Source: Neolewinella xylanilytica
GTDB lineage: Bacteria; Bacteroidota; Bacteroidia; Chitinophagales; Saprospiraceae
Direction: 5' to 3'
Length of the DNA stretch: 64,000 nucleotides
Assembly: GCF_002934605.1 (NCBI RefSeq)
Contig: NZ_PTJC01000006.1
Coordinates: forward strand, 1,178,001-1,242,000
Part shown: piece by piece, positions 7,753-16,031 of the stretch
How the letters are laid out: every line of letters starts with the position of its first letter
Position numbering within the stretch: the stretch's first letter is position 1
The notes under the pieces: generated by a model
Database searches by the model: none
Told to the model about the DNA's origin: nothing
The model's input: the letters and a program-made list of their open reading frames with translations, nothing else
Translations under genes and position numbers: made by a program

Positions 7753-10341
7753 TTACTTCTTTTTAGCGGGGGCTTTTTTCTTCGCCGTTGCTTTCTTTTT
7801 CTTTGGCGCCGCTTTCTTCTTGGCCTTGAAGGCACCGGGCTGCTGATCCTCGATGATGGCCATGACCTCCTCCAGAGAAAGTTCGGCGGCCTGCTCGCGG
7901 CTCATTTTCTTGCCGTCTACGGTAGGTAGTTTGATGGACTTCTTCTTGAACCGGATGAAGGGACCCCAGCGGCCCTGCTCGACGTCGATCTTCTCCTCCT
8001 CGAAACGCTGGATGTAGCGTTGCGCCTCCTTTTCCTCCTTCGCCTGAATGAGCTCGGTCATCTCGTCCTTGCTGAGGTTGTCGGGATCATAGCGCTTCGG
8101 GATATTGACGAACATACCGTTCCACTTCAGGAAGGGGCCGAACCTGCCCGCTCCCTGGGTTACGGGCTGGCCCTTATAGGTCAGCACGGGTTCGTCCGCC
8201 TTTTTCTTGGCCGCCACCAGTTCCTTGGCGTCCTTCAGCGTCGTGGAGTGGGGGTCGTCGCCCTTCGGCAGACTGATGAAGTCGTCTCCCCAGCGGATGT
8301 AGGGCCCGAAGCGGCCGATGCCGACGACGGTTTCCCGGCCGTCGATCTCCCCGAGCACCTTCGGCAGGTCGAAGAGGGGTAGGGCCGTCTCCAGGTCGAT
8401 CTCCTCCATGCTTAGGCCGGCGGGGAGGTTGGCGTAGCGGGGTTTTTCGTCGGGCACCAGTTCGTCCGGGGCACCGAGCTGGATGACCGGACCGTTGCGG
8501 CTCAGGCGGACCAGAATCGTCTTACCCGATACCGGGTCGTTGCCGAGGATGCGCTCGCCGGTCACCCGGTCGGCGCTTTCCGTAGTTTCCTCCACGGTTT
8601 CGTGGAAGGGCAGGTAGAAATCCTCCAGCATCTGCGTCCAGGTGATTTGTCCCTCGGCTACTTCGTCGAAGCGGTCCTCGATGTCGGCCGTGAACTGGTA
8701 CGTCATCACGTCCTCGAAGTGCTCGTCGAGGAAGTCGCTGACCGCCATGCCGATATCGCTGGCGAAGAGGCGGTTTTTCACCGTTCCGGTAATTTCCGTT
8801 TTGGTGTCGTTACTGAGCTTGTCGTCCTTCAGCGTCAGTACCTCGTAGCTGCGCTCTTCTCCGTCGCGGCTTTCCCGGGTGACGTAGCCCCGCTTCGGGT
8901 CCATGATCTTGGAGACGGTCGGGGCATAGGTGGACGGGCGCCCGATGCCAAGTTCCTCCAGCTGTTTCACCAGGCTGGCTTCCGTGTAGCGGGTGGGCGG
9001 CCGGGTAAAGCGCTGGGTAGCGGTCATTTCGCTGAGCGGAAGCATCTGTCCCTTTTCGAGGGGAGGTAGAATGCCCTTCGTGGTTTCGTCGTCGTCCTCC
9101 TCGTCGTCGTTGCTTTCGATGTAGAGTTTGAGGAAGCCGTCGAACTTCAGCACTTCGCCCTGGGCGCGCAGTCGGGCGTCAGGGGCCTTATCGACGGCGA
9201 TGTTGACCGTTGTTTTTTCCAATTCGGCATCCGCCATCTGGCTGGCTACCGTCCGCTTCCAGATCAGCTCGTACAGGCGTTGCTCGTCGCGGTCGCCCTG
9301 GTTGATGGTGTGGCGGTCGACGTAGCTGGGGCGGATCGCCTCGTGTGCCTCCTGGGCGTCTTTCTTCTTGCTTTTATAGCGGCGTACCTTACTGTACTGG
9401 GTTCCGAATTCCTTGGTCACCTCCTTCTCGATGGCCGTCAGCGCGGTTTCCGACAGGCTGATGCTGTCCGTACGCATGTAGGTGATCAGGCCGGCCTCGT
9501 AGAGTCGCTGGGCGGTCCGCATCGTCCGCTCCACGTTCATGTACAGTTTCCGACTGGCTTCCTGCTGTAGGGTAGAAGTCGTGAAGGGTGGGGCGGGCTT
9601 GCGCTTCGTGGGCTTTACGTCGATGTCGCTGATGCTGAACTCGGCGCCCATGCATTTCTTCAGAAAGGCTTCCGCCGACTCCCGGTCGTTGAAGCGGTCG
9701 GGGCTGTCGGCCTTCAGTTCCACTTCCTTGCCCTGCTCGTTGCGGACGGTGAAGATGGCGTTGATCCGGAAGAACGGGCTCGACTCGAAAGTCATGATCT
9801 CCCGCTCCCGTTCGACGACCAGCTTGACGGTGACCGACTGCACGCGGCCGGCGCTCAGCCCGAATTTCACCTTTTTCCATAGCACGCCGGAGAGTTCGTA
9901 GCCGACCAGTCGGTCCAGCACGCGGCGCGCCTGCTGGGCGTTAACGAGGTTGACGTCAACCGTCCGCGGGTTGTTGATCGCGGCCTGGATGGCGGGAGGG
10001 GTGATCTCCCGGAAAACGATCCGCTTCGTGGTGTCGACGGGTAGTTTGAGGACTTCGCAAAGGTGCCAGCTGATGGCTTCTCCTTCGCGGTCTTCGTCCG
10101 TCGCGAGCCACACGGTGTCGACCTTGCTGACGGCCGCCTTCAGTTCCTTGACCACCTTTCGTTTCTCGGGGGAGACGACGTACTTGGTGGCAAAATTCCG
10201 CTCTACGTCAACCGCTCCGTCGCCCTTATCCAGGTCACGAACGTGGCCGAACGAGGATTTAACGGTGTAGTCCTTCCCCAGGATTTTTTCGATGGTTTTC
10301 GCTTTGGCGGGGGACTCGACGATAAGTAGATTCTTCGGCAT
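7753..10341 (-). CDS. topA: DNA topoisomerase I (type IA)
   Basis: TopA relaxes negative supercoils by passing one strand through a transient nick. The protein has 862 residues. The TOPRIM domain has IVESPAKAKT at 7-16 and the metal-binding TDEDREGE at 81-88; the catalytic tyrosine is Tyr288 in LITYMRTDS. There are no C-terminal cysteine zinc fingers. Instead there are repeated topoisomerase C-terminal segments (RFGPYIRWG, RFGPFLKWN, RWGPFIRFK), followed by a Lys/Ala/Pro-rich tail that probably binds DNA. It follows the FMN reductase by 30 bases and precedes the DUF3467 gene, suggesting one transcript. Confidence 0.97.
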   Translation of the reverse strand: MPKNLLIVESPAKAKTIEKILGKDYTVKSSFGHVRDLDKGDGAVDVERNFATKYVVSPEKRKVVKELKAAVSKVDTVWLATDEDREGEAISWHLCEVLKLPVDTTKRIVFREITPPAIQAAINNPRTVDVNLVNAQQARRVLDRLVGYELSGVLWKKVKFGLSAGRVQSVTVKLVVEREREIMTFESSPFFRINAIFTVRNEQGKEVELKADSPDRFNDRESAEAFLKKCMGAEFSISDIDVKPTKRKPAPPFTTSTLQQEASRKLYMNVERTMRTAQRLYEAGLITYMRTDSISLSETALTAIEKEVTKEFGTQYSKVRRYKSKKKDAQEAHEAIRPSYVDRHTINQGDRDEQRLYELIWKRTVASQMADAELEKTTVNIAVDKAPDARLRAQGEVLKFDGFLKLYIESNDDEEDDDETTKGILPPLEKGQMLPLSEMTATQRFTRPPTRYTEASLVKQLEELGIGRPSTYAPTVSKIMDPKRGYVTRESRDGEERSYEVLTLKDDKLSNDTKTEITGTVKNRLFASDIGMAVSDFLDEHFEDVMTYQFTADIEDRFDEVAEGQITWTQMLEDFYLPFHETVEETTESADRVTGERILGNDPVSGKTILVRLSRNGPVIQLGAPDELVPDEKPRYANLPAGLSMEEIDLETALPLFDLPKVLGEIDGRETVVGIGRFGPYIRWGDDFISLPKGDDPHSTTLKDAKELVAAKKKADEPVLTYKGQPVTQGAGRFGPFLKWNGMFVNIPKRYDPDNLSKDEMTELIQAKEEKEAQRYIQRFEEEKIDVEQGRWGPFIRFKKKSIKLPTVDGKKMSREQAAELSLEEVMAIIEDQQPGAFKAKKKAAPKKKKATAKKKAPAKKK

Positions 10342-10371
10342 AGGTTCTTGGGTTCCTCTAGGATTACGGTT

Positions 10372-10908
10372 CTAGGCGGCAATTAGTTGTTCGGCTTGTT
10401 TCCTTAGTACGTTTTTTGTCTCGACATCGGTTAGTACGTCGTGCTCGATCAGCTCTTCGATACTGGAGATCGGCAACCGGTTCGGCAGCACCCAGGCACC
10501 CATGTGGGCGAATACGTCGGCGAGGTGATCGATGCCGCGCAGGTTGCCGGCCCGGCCCGAGGCCAGTCCGATGAGCGCCACGTGTTTGCCGGCAAAGTTG
10601 CCGGCGTAGTCGATGACGGAGATGCCGTCCAGGAACAGTTTCAGCACTCCGGGGTAGCTGCCGTTGTACTCCGGCACGAAGACGGCGAATTTCCGGGTCG
10701 GCTGGACGTACAGCCGGTGGAGTTCGCGTAGATCGGGGTCCCCGGGCTTGCCCTTGTACATCTCCTCCCGGAAATACCCGTGGTGTAGGTCGGCCATATC
10801 CAGTACTTCCGCCGCTTCTCCCAGGTCACGGAGTTCATGCGCGAAGAAATCGGCAAAGAGCCGCGTGCGGCTTTCGGGGCGGTTGGTTCCGGAGATGACG
10901 GTGATCAT
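10372..10908 (-). CDS. NADPH-dependent FMN reductase family protein
   Basis: The 178-residue protein has the flavodoxin-like fold of the NADPH-dependent FMN reductase family. The N-terminal phosphate-binding loop is SGTNRPESRTRLF, followed by the central FVPEYNGSYPGVLKLFLDGI segment, where a PEYN motif contacts the flavin, and GLASGRAGNLRG. Such enzymes reduce quinones, azo dyes or FMN with NAD(P)H in the cytoplasm; the substrate here cannot be told. It is the first gene before topA on the same strand. The start ATG at 10908 is typical of the family. Confidence 0.85.
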   Translation of the reverse strand: MITVISGTNRPESRTRLFADFFAHELRDLGEAAEVLDMADLHHGYFREEMYKGKPGDPDLRELHRLYVQPTRKFAVFVPEYNGSYPGVLKLFLDGISVIDYAGNFAGKHVALIGLASGRAGNLRGIDHLADVFAHMGAWVLPNRLPISSIEELIEHDVLTDVETKNVLRKQAEQLIAA

Positions 10909-10976
10909 AGGGTATGGCTGGCGGACAAACCTACGCTAAAATGCGAGTCCGGGGCCGAGGTTCGGTTTTTTTGCGC

Positions 10977-10994
10977 TCCCGATAGCTATCGGGA
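10977..10994. repeat. Perfect 18-bp palindrome upstream of the FMN reductase gene
   Basis: TCCCGATAGCTATCGGGA is its own reverse complement. It lies 68 bases before the FMN reductase ATG and 33 bases past the end of the small membrane-protein gene. A T7 run precedes it on the plus strand and an A-rich run follows. It could be a two-way terminator stem, an operator or a dispersed palindrome. Confidence 0.6.
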
Positions 10995-11027
10995 CGGGAA
11001 AAAGGAAAGCCGCGCGGGGCCGGCCGG

Positions 11028-11240
11028 TCAGCTTCTTCCGTACTTATGCCAGCCGAAGGCGAGCCCGATCAGGAGCAGCCCTACGAAGATGAGGGGGGAG
11101 ACGATCATCCCCGTCGACAGGCCCTCGCCGTTTTCCCCCGCGATGGCTTCGGTCGAAAGATCGCTGCGCAAGAGCCCGCCGATCAGCAGGGCTATGGCCA
11201 GAACGACAAGGAAGGTGAGGGCAAGGTTAATTTTTGTCAT
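11028..11240 (-). CDS. Small membrane protein with two transmembrane segments
   Basis: From the ATG at 11240 the product has 70 residues with two hydrophobic helices, about 5-25 (ALTFLVVLAIALLIGGLL) and 43-63 (GMIVSPLIFVGLLLIGLAF). They are joined by a short acidic loop, and the C-terminus is basic (WHKYGRS). I do not recognise a family. The open frame extends to 11369 but the extra residues lie under the terminator hairpin and the susD end. It lies between susD and the FMN reductase, all on the minus strand, and the hairpin at 11265-11294 probably separates it from susD. Confidence 0.6.
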   Translation of the reverse strand: MTKINLALTFLVVLAIALLIGGLLRSDLSTEAIAGENGEGLSTGMIVSPLIFVGLLLIGLAFGWHKYGRS

Positions 11241-11264
11241 GGGGGAGTAGTGGCATAAACGGCC

Positions 11265-11294
11265 ACGCCCCGCCTTCGTTCGAAGGCGGGGCGT
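11265..11294 (-). terminator. Hairpin after susD
   Basis: The sequence is a 14-bp perfect inverted repeat (acgccccgccttcg and its complement) around two bases, 28 bases past the susD stop. There is no long U-run on the minus strand, so it may act as a transcript-end stabiliser rather than a classical terminator. Confidence 0.6.
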
Positions 11295-11322
11295 TGACGC
11301 GTTACGAATAGAAGAAGGCCTA

Positions 11323-12786
11323 CTAGTATTCCGGATTCTGTACCAACTGATCATTGGCGTCCAGATCACGTTGGGGAATCGGGAAAACCAATTTGGGCGA
11401 ATTGTAGGGTAGTCCCCGAACGTCGCGCATGAGGCGCTTAAGGTCGTTCAACCGATTCGGTTCGAAGGCTAACTCTACCCGACGTTCTAGGACAATTGCG
11501 TCGATGAGCTCCTCTGCACTGTCAAAGTCGTCCTCCTCGTAGCTAAAGAGGTCTTCATTCATGGTGGCGGCACCCTCCTCGTCAACGACCCGAAGTGAGC
11601 GGTTGCGAATGGTGTTGAGCAGTTCGAGGCTTTCCTCATTGATGCCGTTCAGGCGGACCAGCGCCTCTGCACGCATCAGGTAGTAGGTAGCCAGCCGGAT
11701 GTATATCAGGTCATCCGCGTTGTTGGCAAAATCCTCGTACTTCTCCACGTTGAAGATGCCGTTGGAGGTCAGGACAGCTGCCCGCAGATCAACAACTGAA
11801 TCACCGGCCGCCTCGTCATACATCTCCTCGGTGATGATCATCTCATATCCATTCTCCAGGAGGTCTTCGTTAACGACGATGTCCCCACCGCGACCATTGA
11901 CGTGGTGGAAGGTAGCCAGCGATCCGTTTACGCCGGGATTATCCTGGACGGTACTAACTACAGCGAAGATTTCCTCACTGCTGCCCTCGCTGAAGAAGGG
12001 TTGTTGCGGTACATCGGTCAGATCAAATCCTGCCGCGTTGATGACATCACCCGCTAAGCTGGCGGCCATTTCGTAGTTCCGCTGCTGGAAGTAGACGTCA
12101 GCCAATAGAGCGGTTGCCGCGGTCGAGCTGGCGAATCCGTATTCGTACTCTGAATCGAGTAAATCCTGAGCAGCGCTTAGGTCGGATATGACCGCATCGT
12201 ACACTTCCTGCACGGTATTCCGGGCGGGGAAAGTGATTTCACCACTCGTCGATGTTGGCGATAGCATAATGGGTACGCCCAGATTGGTCGAGGAAGACTC
12301 GCTATACGGCAAGCCATAGGTCCGTACCAATTCAAAGTGCGCCATGGCCCGGACGAATAAGGCTTCCCCACGTAGCTGTGCGGCCACGTCATCGGTCAAG
12401 TTGGGGTCATCGATTGTTTCAACTCCCCGAATCACGAGGTTCGCTTGATTGATCGCTTCGTAGGCATGTTCCCAGAATCCGGTCACTTCGGTGTTCGATG
12501 CGGTGAGCTGCCGTTCGTACATCTCCACGTAACTGGGAAAGGAACCCCGCCACTCGGCATTGTCGGAGAGAATACTGGAATTCATTGCCAGACCGGCGGC
12601 ACCGAAATCGGCATCCTGCACGGCGTCGTAGGCACCAACGAGGGCCGTGCGCAATCCAGGAACGTCGGAAAACGCAGCATCCGATGGAAGCGACTGGGCG
12701 GGGGTAGGTTGCTCAATGAAATCCGTACAGCCGGTAGCAAAACCTACCATGAGGCCGGCAAGTACGATTATATTAGAAGTTTGCAT
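11323..12786 (-). CDS. SusD/RagB family outer-membrane lipoprotein
   Basis: SusD proteins are the surface lids that bind glycans or peptides and hand them to a SusC channel. The 487-residue protein has a lipoprotein signal with lipobox ATGC and Cys20. The helical TPR-like framework is visible, including the N-terminal LRTALVGAYDAVQD, the FVRAMAHFELVRTYGLPY segment and RAEALVRLNG. The C-terminus has the typical PIPQRDLDANDQLVQNPEY close. It starts 20 bases after the SusC gene on the same strand. There is no adjacent glycoside hydrolase, sigma/anti-sigma pair or sensor, so the substrate is unknown. Confidence 0.95.
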   Translation of the reverse strand: MQTSNIIVLAGLMVGFATGCTDFIEQPTPAQSLPSDAAFSDVPGLRTALVGAYDAVQDADFGAAGLAMNSSILSDNAEWRGSFPSYVEMYERQLTASNTEVTGFWEHAYEAINQANLVIRGVETIDDPNLTDDVAAQLRGEALFVRAMAHFELVRTYGLPYSESSSTNLGVPIMLSPTSTSGEITFPARNTVQEVYDAVISDLSAAQDLLDSEYEYGFASSTAATALLADVYFQQRNYEMAASLAGDVINAAGFDLTDVPQQPFFSEGSSEEIFAVVSTVQDNPGVNGSLATFHHVNGRGGDIVVNEDLLENGYEMIITEEMYDEAAGDSVVDLRAAVLTSNGIFNVEKYEDFANNADDLIYIRLATYYLMRAEALVRLNGINEESLELLNTIRNRSLRVVDEEGAATMNEDLFSYEEDDFDSAEELIDAIVLERRVELAFEPNRLNDLKRLMRDVRGLPYNSPKLVFPIPQRDLDANDQLVQNPEY

Positions 12787-12805
12787 AACGCAAAGAAATT
12801 TTATG

Positions 12806-15800
12806 CTAGAGGTTGAGATTGAGGCCGAAGGTGAACAGACGGCTCTGGGGGCGGCTGAAGAACAGGGATCCGCTGGAGACGTCGTTCACGTCCTGGCCAC
12901 TGGCTTCGGGGTCGAGACCTTCGAAATCGGTGAAGGTCAACAGGTTTTGTCCACTAACGTAGAGACGTAGCGAAGCACCGTTGGCGTTCAGGCCGTCGAT
13001 GGTGTACCCCAGCTGCACGTTACGCAGACGCAGGAAGTCGGCGTCAGATAGGTACCGGGTAGAATGCTGACTGCCGTTGATTCTCAAGCGGGCTTCCGGA
13101 ATGTTAGTGTCCTGATTATCGGGCCGCCAGCTATTCAATTGGTCGCGGCGCTGATTGTAAACACCAGACAAATTGGTGGCATAGAAACGTCCTTCGCTCA
13201 AATACAATTGGTGACCCAAGGCTGCCTGGAAGAAGAAGCTGAAGTCAATTCCTTTGTAGTACAGGTTACTGCCAAATCCTCCGCTGAAGTCAGGTAGAGG
13301 ATTGCCCACGATCTGGCGAGCATCTCCCTGCTGATAGGAGGATGATATTTCACCGCTCGCATTCACGAAGAGGGCGTCACCGTTTTCGCGGTCTACGCCT
13401 GCGTACTCCGTAAGGTACCAGGAACCGATGGCCTCACCTTCACGGATCAATTGGTTAGTGTTGACAATGATATCATCGGCGTCGCCATCATTGTTATTGT
13501 CGATGAGATCCGTTACCGTATTGTTGACGGTCGCGCCGTTTACATTAAAGGACAACGCGAAATCTGGCGTGTTAACAACGCTGTATCTCAGGCTGAATTC
13601 AATACCCGTATTCTTAAGCTCGCCTGCGTTTACCGTAAGCACTCCGCTACTGATACCCGCCGTCAGCGGCTGGGGAACGTCGAAGAGAAGGTCCGAACTC
13701 ACTTTGTTATAGTAACCGAGCGTACCTGTAATCTTGTCATTGAATAATCCAAAATCGACGGCAACGTCAAAGGTGGTCGCAGTCTCCCACGTCAACTCGG
13801 TGTTGGCCAGCTGGCTAAGCAAGAATCCTGGAACGGCATTGTAATCGTTACCGAAAGAAACTAAGCCCCGACTCGCGAAGTTTCCGATGCCTGCATTACC
13901 GGTTTTGCCGTAGCTGGAACGCAGTTTAAGTTGGCTGACGCTCGGAGTGTTCAGTGCAGTCGAGAAGTCGTAGGCAGCGGACAGTGCAGGAAAGAAGCCG
14001 TAATAGTTATCGGATCCAAAACGGGAGGAACCGTCAAGACGGGCGACTGCATTTACAAAAAGACGGTTGTCGTATGCGTAACCGATCCGGGTGAAGTAGC
14101 CAACGAAATTAGCCTCGGTGCGCTCGCCGCCGCCGTCGGTAATTTCAGCAGCGGAATTCAGCGTAGCCAAGCGATCGTCGGCAAAGGTGTTGCCACCGAC
14201 GAAGAACCCGTTCTCCGATTGGCGGAACAATTCGATACCTCCCAGCACCTCAAACTCGGAAGCGTTGACGCTGAAGTTGTACAGAGCGGTAGAGTTCCAG
14301 GTGTAATTCAGCACTTCTTGTTGCTGAGCAAAGCCTGTACCTCCCGAACCGAAACCATCCGTCGTCAATACGCCGGAACGCTGAAAATCTTCGAGGGAAA
14401 GAAACTGAGTACCGAAGCGAGTAGCCAGGGTCAAATTTTCCAGTGGTTTGTAGGAGGCGTTTACGTTAGCGATGACTTGATTTGTTGTCAGCGAGATCTC
14501 CTGATCCAGGTAGTTGATCAGTGGACTACCGGCAAACTGAGTGCGTCCGATGCTCGTAGCGAGGATGCCCCCACGTGGATCGCCATTCTCGTCGTAGGGA
14601 TCAAGGTTGGGGTAGAACAACGAAGCGAAGGTCTGGGGAGAGGCGACGTTGTTGTCCTCGTTCTGCCGGTTGTTCACCGTGCGAGTGGGGTTCAGGTTAA
14701 GACCTACGGTCCATTTGTCACCAAAACGCTGCTCGAGGTTAAGCCGGAAACTGTACCGCTGGAGGCTGGTACCCTGCGTCCACCCTTTTTCGTCACGGTA
14801 TCCGCCACCGAGGAAGTAGGTGAGGTCACTGGTGCCACCTTGAACGCTAACGTTGGTTTCGGCTACGGAACCGGTACGGGTGACCAGATCTATCCAATTG
14901 GCGTCTGGCTCGGAATCCGGGTCGGCGTAAAGCTGGGGACTTCCGAGTGTATCGCCGCCGGCCAGGCGTGCCTGATTCCAGTAACGGGCATATTCCGGGC
15001 CGCTTAGAAGGTCATACTGAGCGGTTGGCTCACTTACGCCAAAATATTGGTTGACAGCAACCTTTGCTGGCGCGTTATAGTTGCCAGATTTGGTTGTAAT
15101 AAGCACTACGCCGTTGGAACCCCGCGATCCGTAGATAGCAGCACTCGCGGCGTCCTTGAGCACATCAATGGATTCGATGTCGTTGGGGTTGATGTTCGAG
15201 AGCGGGCTGGTTCCCGGACCACCCAGGGCAAGACCTTCTGCATCGGTTTCAATGATCACACCGTCCACCACGTAAAGGGGCTGAACATCACTGTTGATGG
15301 AGCCAATACCCCGTACCCGAATGCTAGTTTGGGCTCCTAATGAACCTGAGTTAGCCGAAATCGTCACACCGGGAAGGCGTCCCTGAAGGGCATTTTGGAA
15401 GTCCGTAACGGGCACACCGGCAAGGTCTTCCGAATTTACCGAAGCAATCGATGTAGTCAGGCGACGACGTGTTTGCGTTCCGTACCCGGTAACTACCACT
15501 TCATTCAAAGTAGCGGCATTTTCGGTAAGCGTAATGACATAGTTAGGAGCACCCGTCAGCGGGACGGTCCCAGTGCTAAAACCGGTATACGATACCACCA
15601 GAGCCTGAGCCTCCGCCGGAAGCGACAAGGTGAATTGGCCGTCAATATCGGTGACGGTTCCCGTACTGGTACCCTCTACGAGAATGGAAGCACCAATGAG
15701 TGGCGTGCCCTCTTCGTCCTCCACCGTGCCGGTGATGGACTGCTGGGCCTGCAGGGCGCCCACGCTCACGAAGAGCAGCACCCATAAAAGGAGTCTAGTT

Positions 15801-15808
15801 GAATTCAT
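12806..15808 (-). CDS. SusC/RagA family TonB-linked outer-membrane transporter
   Basis: The 1000-residue protein starts with a signal peptide (LLLWVLLFVSVGALQAQ), followed by a carboxypeptidase-regulatory-like beta-sandwich at about 22-100. Next come a TonB-box-like LNEVVVTGYGTQ near 105 and the plug domain with PLYVVDGVI and the GSRGSNGVVLITTK segment. The remainder is a 22-strand barrel ending LFTFGLNLNL. It imports oligomers bound by the partner SusD with energy from TonB. There is no N-terminal STN signalling domain, so anti-sigma control is unlikely. The 223 bases upstream show no clear -7 box. Confidence 0.95.
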   Translation of the reverse strand: MNSTRLLLWVLLFVSVGALQAQQSITGTVEDEEGTPLIGASILVEGTSTGTVTDIDGQFTLSLPAEAQALVVSYTGFSTGTVPLTGAPNYVITLTENAATLNEVVVTGYGTQTRRRLTTSIASVNSEDLAGVPVTDFQNALQGRLPGVTISANSGSLGAQTSIRVRGIGSINSDVQPLYVVDGVIIETDAEGLALGGPGTSPLSNINPNDIESIDVLKDAASAAIYGSRGSNGVVLITTKSGNYNAPAKVAVNQYFGVSEPTAQYDLLSGPEYARYWNQARLAGGDTLGSPQLYADPDSEPDANWIDLVTRTGSVAETNVSVQGGTSDLTYFLGGGYRDEKGWTQGTSLQRYSFRLNLEQRFGDKWTVGLNLNPTRTVNNRQNEDNNVASPQTFASLFYPNLDPYDENGDPRGGILATSIGRTQFAGSPLINYLDQEISLTTNQVIANVNASYKPLENLTLATRFGTQFLSLEDFQRSGVLTTDGFGSGGTGFAQQQEVLNYTWNSTALYNFSVNASEFEVLGGIELFRQSENGFFVGGNTFADDRLATLNSAAEITDGGGERTEANFVGYFTRIGYAYDNRLFVNAVARLDGSSRFGSDNYYGFFPALSAAYDFSTALNTPSVSQLKLRSSYGKTGNAGIGNFASRGLVSFGNDYNAVPGFLLSQLANTELTWETATTFDVAVDFGLFNDKITGTLGYYNKVSSDLLFDVPQPLTAGISSGVLTVNAGELKNTGIEFSLRYSVVNTPDFALSFNVNGATVNNTVTDLIDNNNDGDADDIIVNTNQLIREGEAIGSWYLTEYAGVDRENGDALFVNASGEISSSYQQGDARQIVGNPLPDFSGGFGSNLYYKGIDFSFFFQAALGHQLYLSEGRFYATNLSGVYNQRRDQLNSWRPDNQDTNIPEARLRINGSQHSTRYLSDADFLRLRNVQLGYTIDGLNANGASLRLYVSGQNLLTFTDFEGLDPEASGQDVNDVSSGSLFFSRPQSRLFTFGLNLNL

Positions 15809-16031
15809 ACGTTGATTAGTTGATAGAATAGTGGTTGTGGTATTTCGCCATTACCCGAGGCGGGGAAAGCGATGCCAATGTAGTGGTGGTGGTCACTCGA
15901 AATTTATGCTAGGAGTCTAACTGGATCGGCAGCGCGAACGCTGCCCGGTAAATTCGTAACAAGCAATAATTGTCGCGGCAATTGCTGCGGCGGCAAATAT
16001 ATGCAAATCCCAAAAGGAATCGATGAACTGA

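Noticed and set aside
15928-15950. Shared 14-mer aacgctgcccggta at 15937 and 28017
   Set aside because: Only two copies were found, and they lie in unrelated contexts. This is too short to call a repeat.
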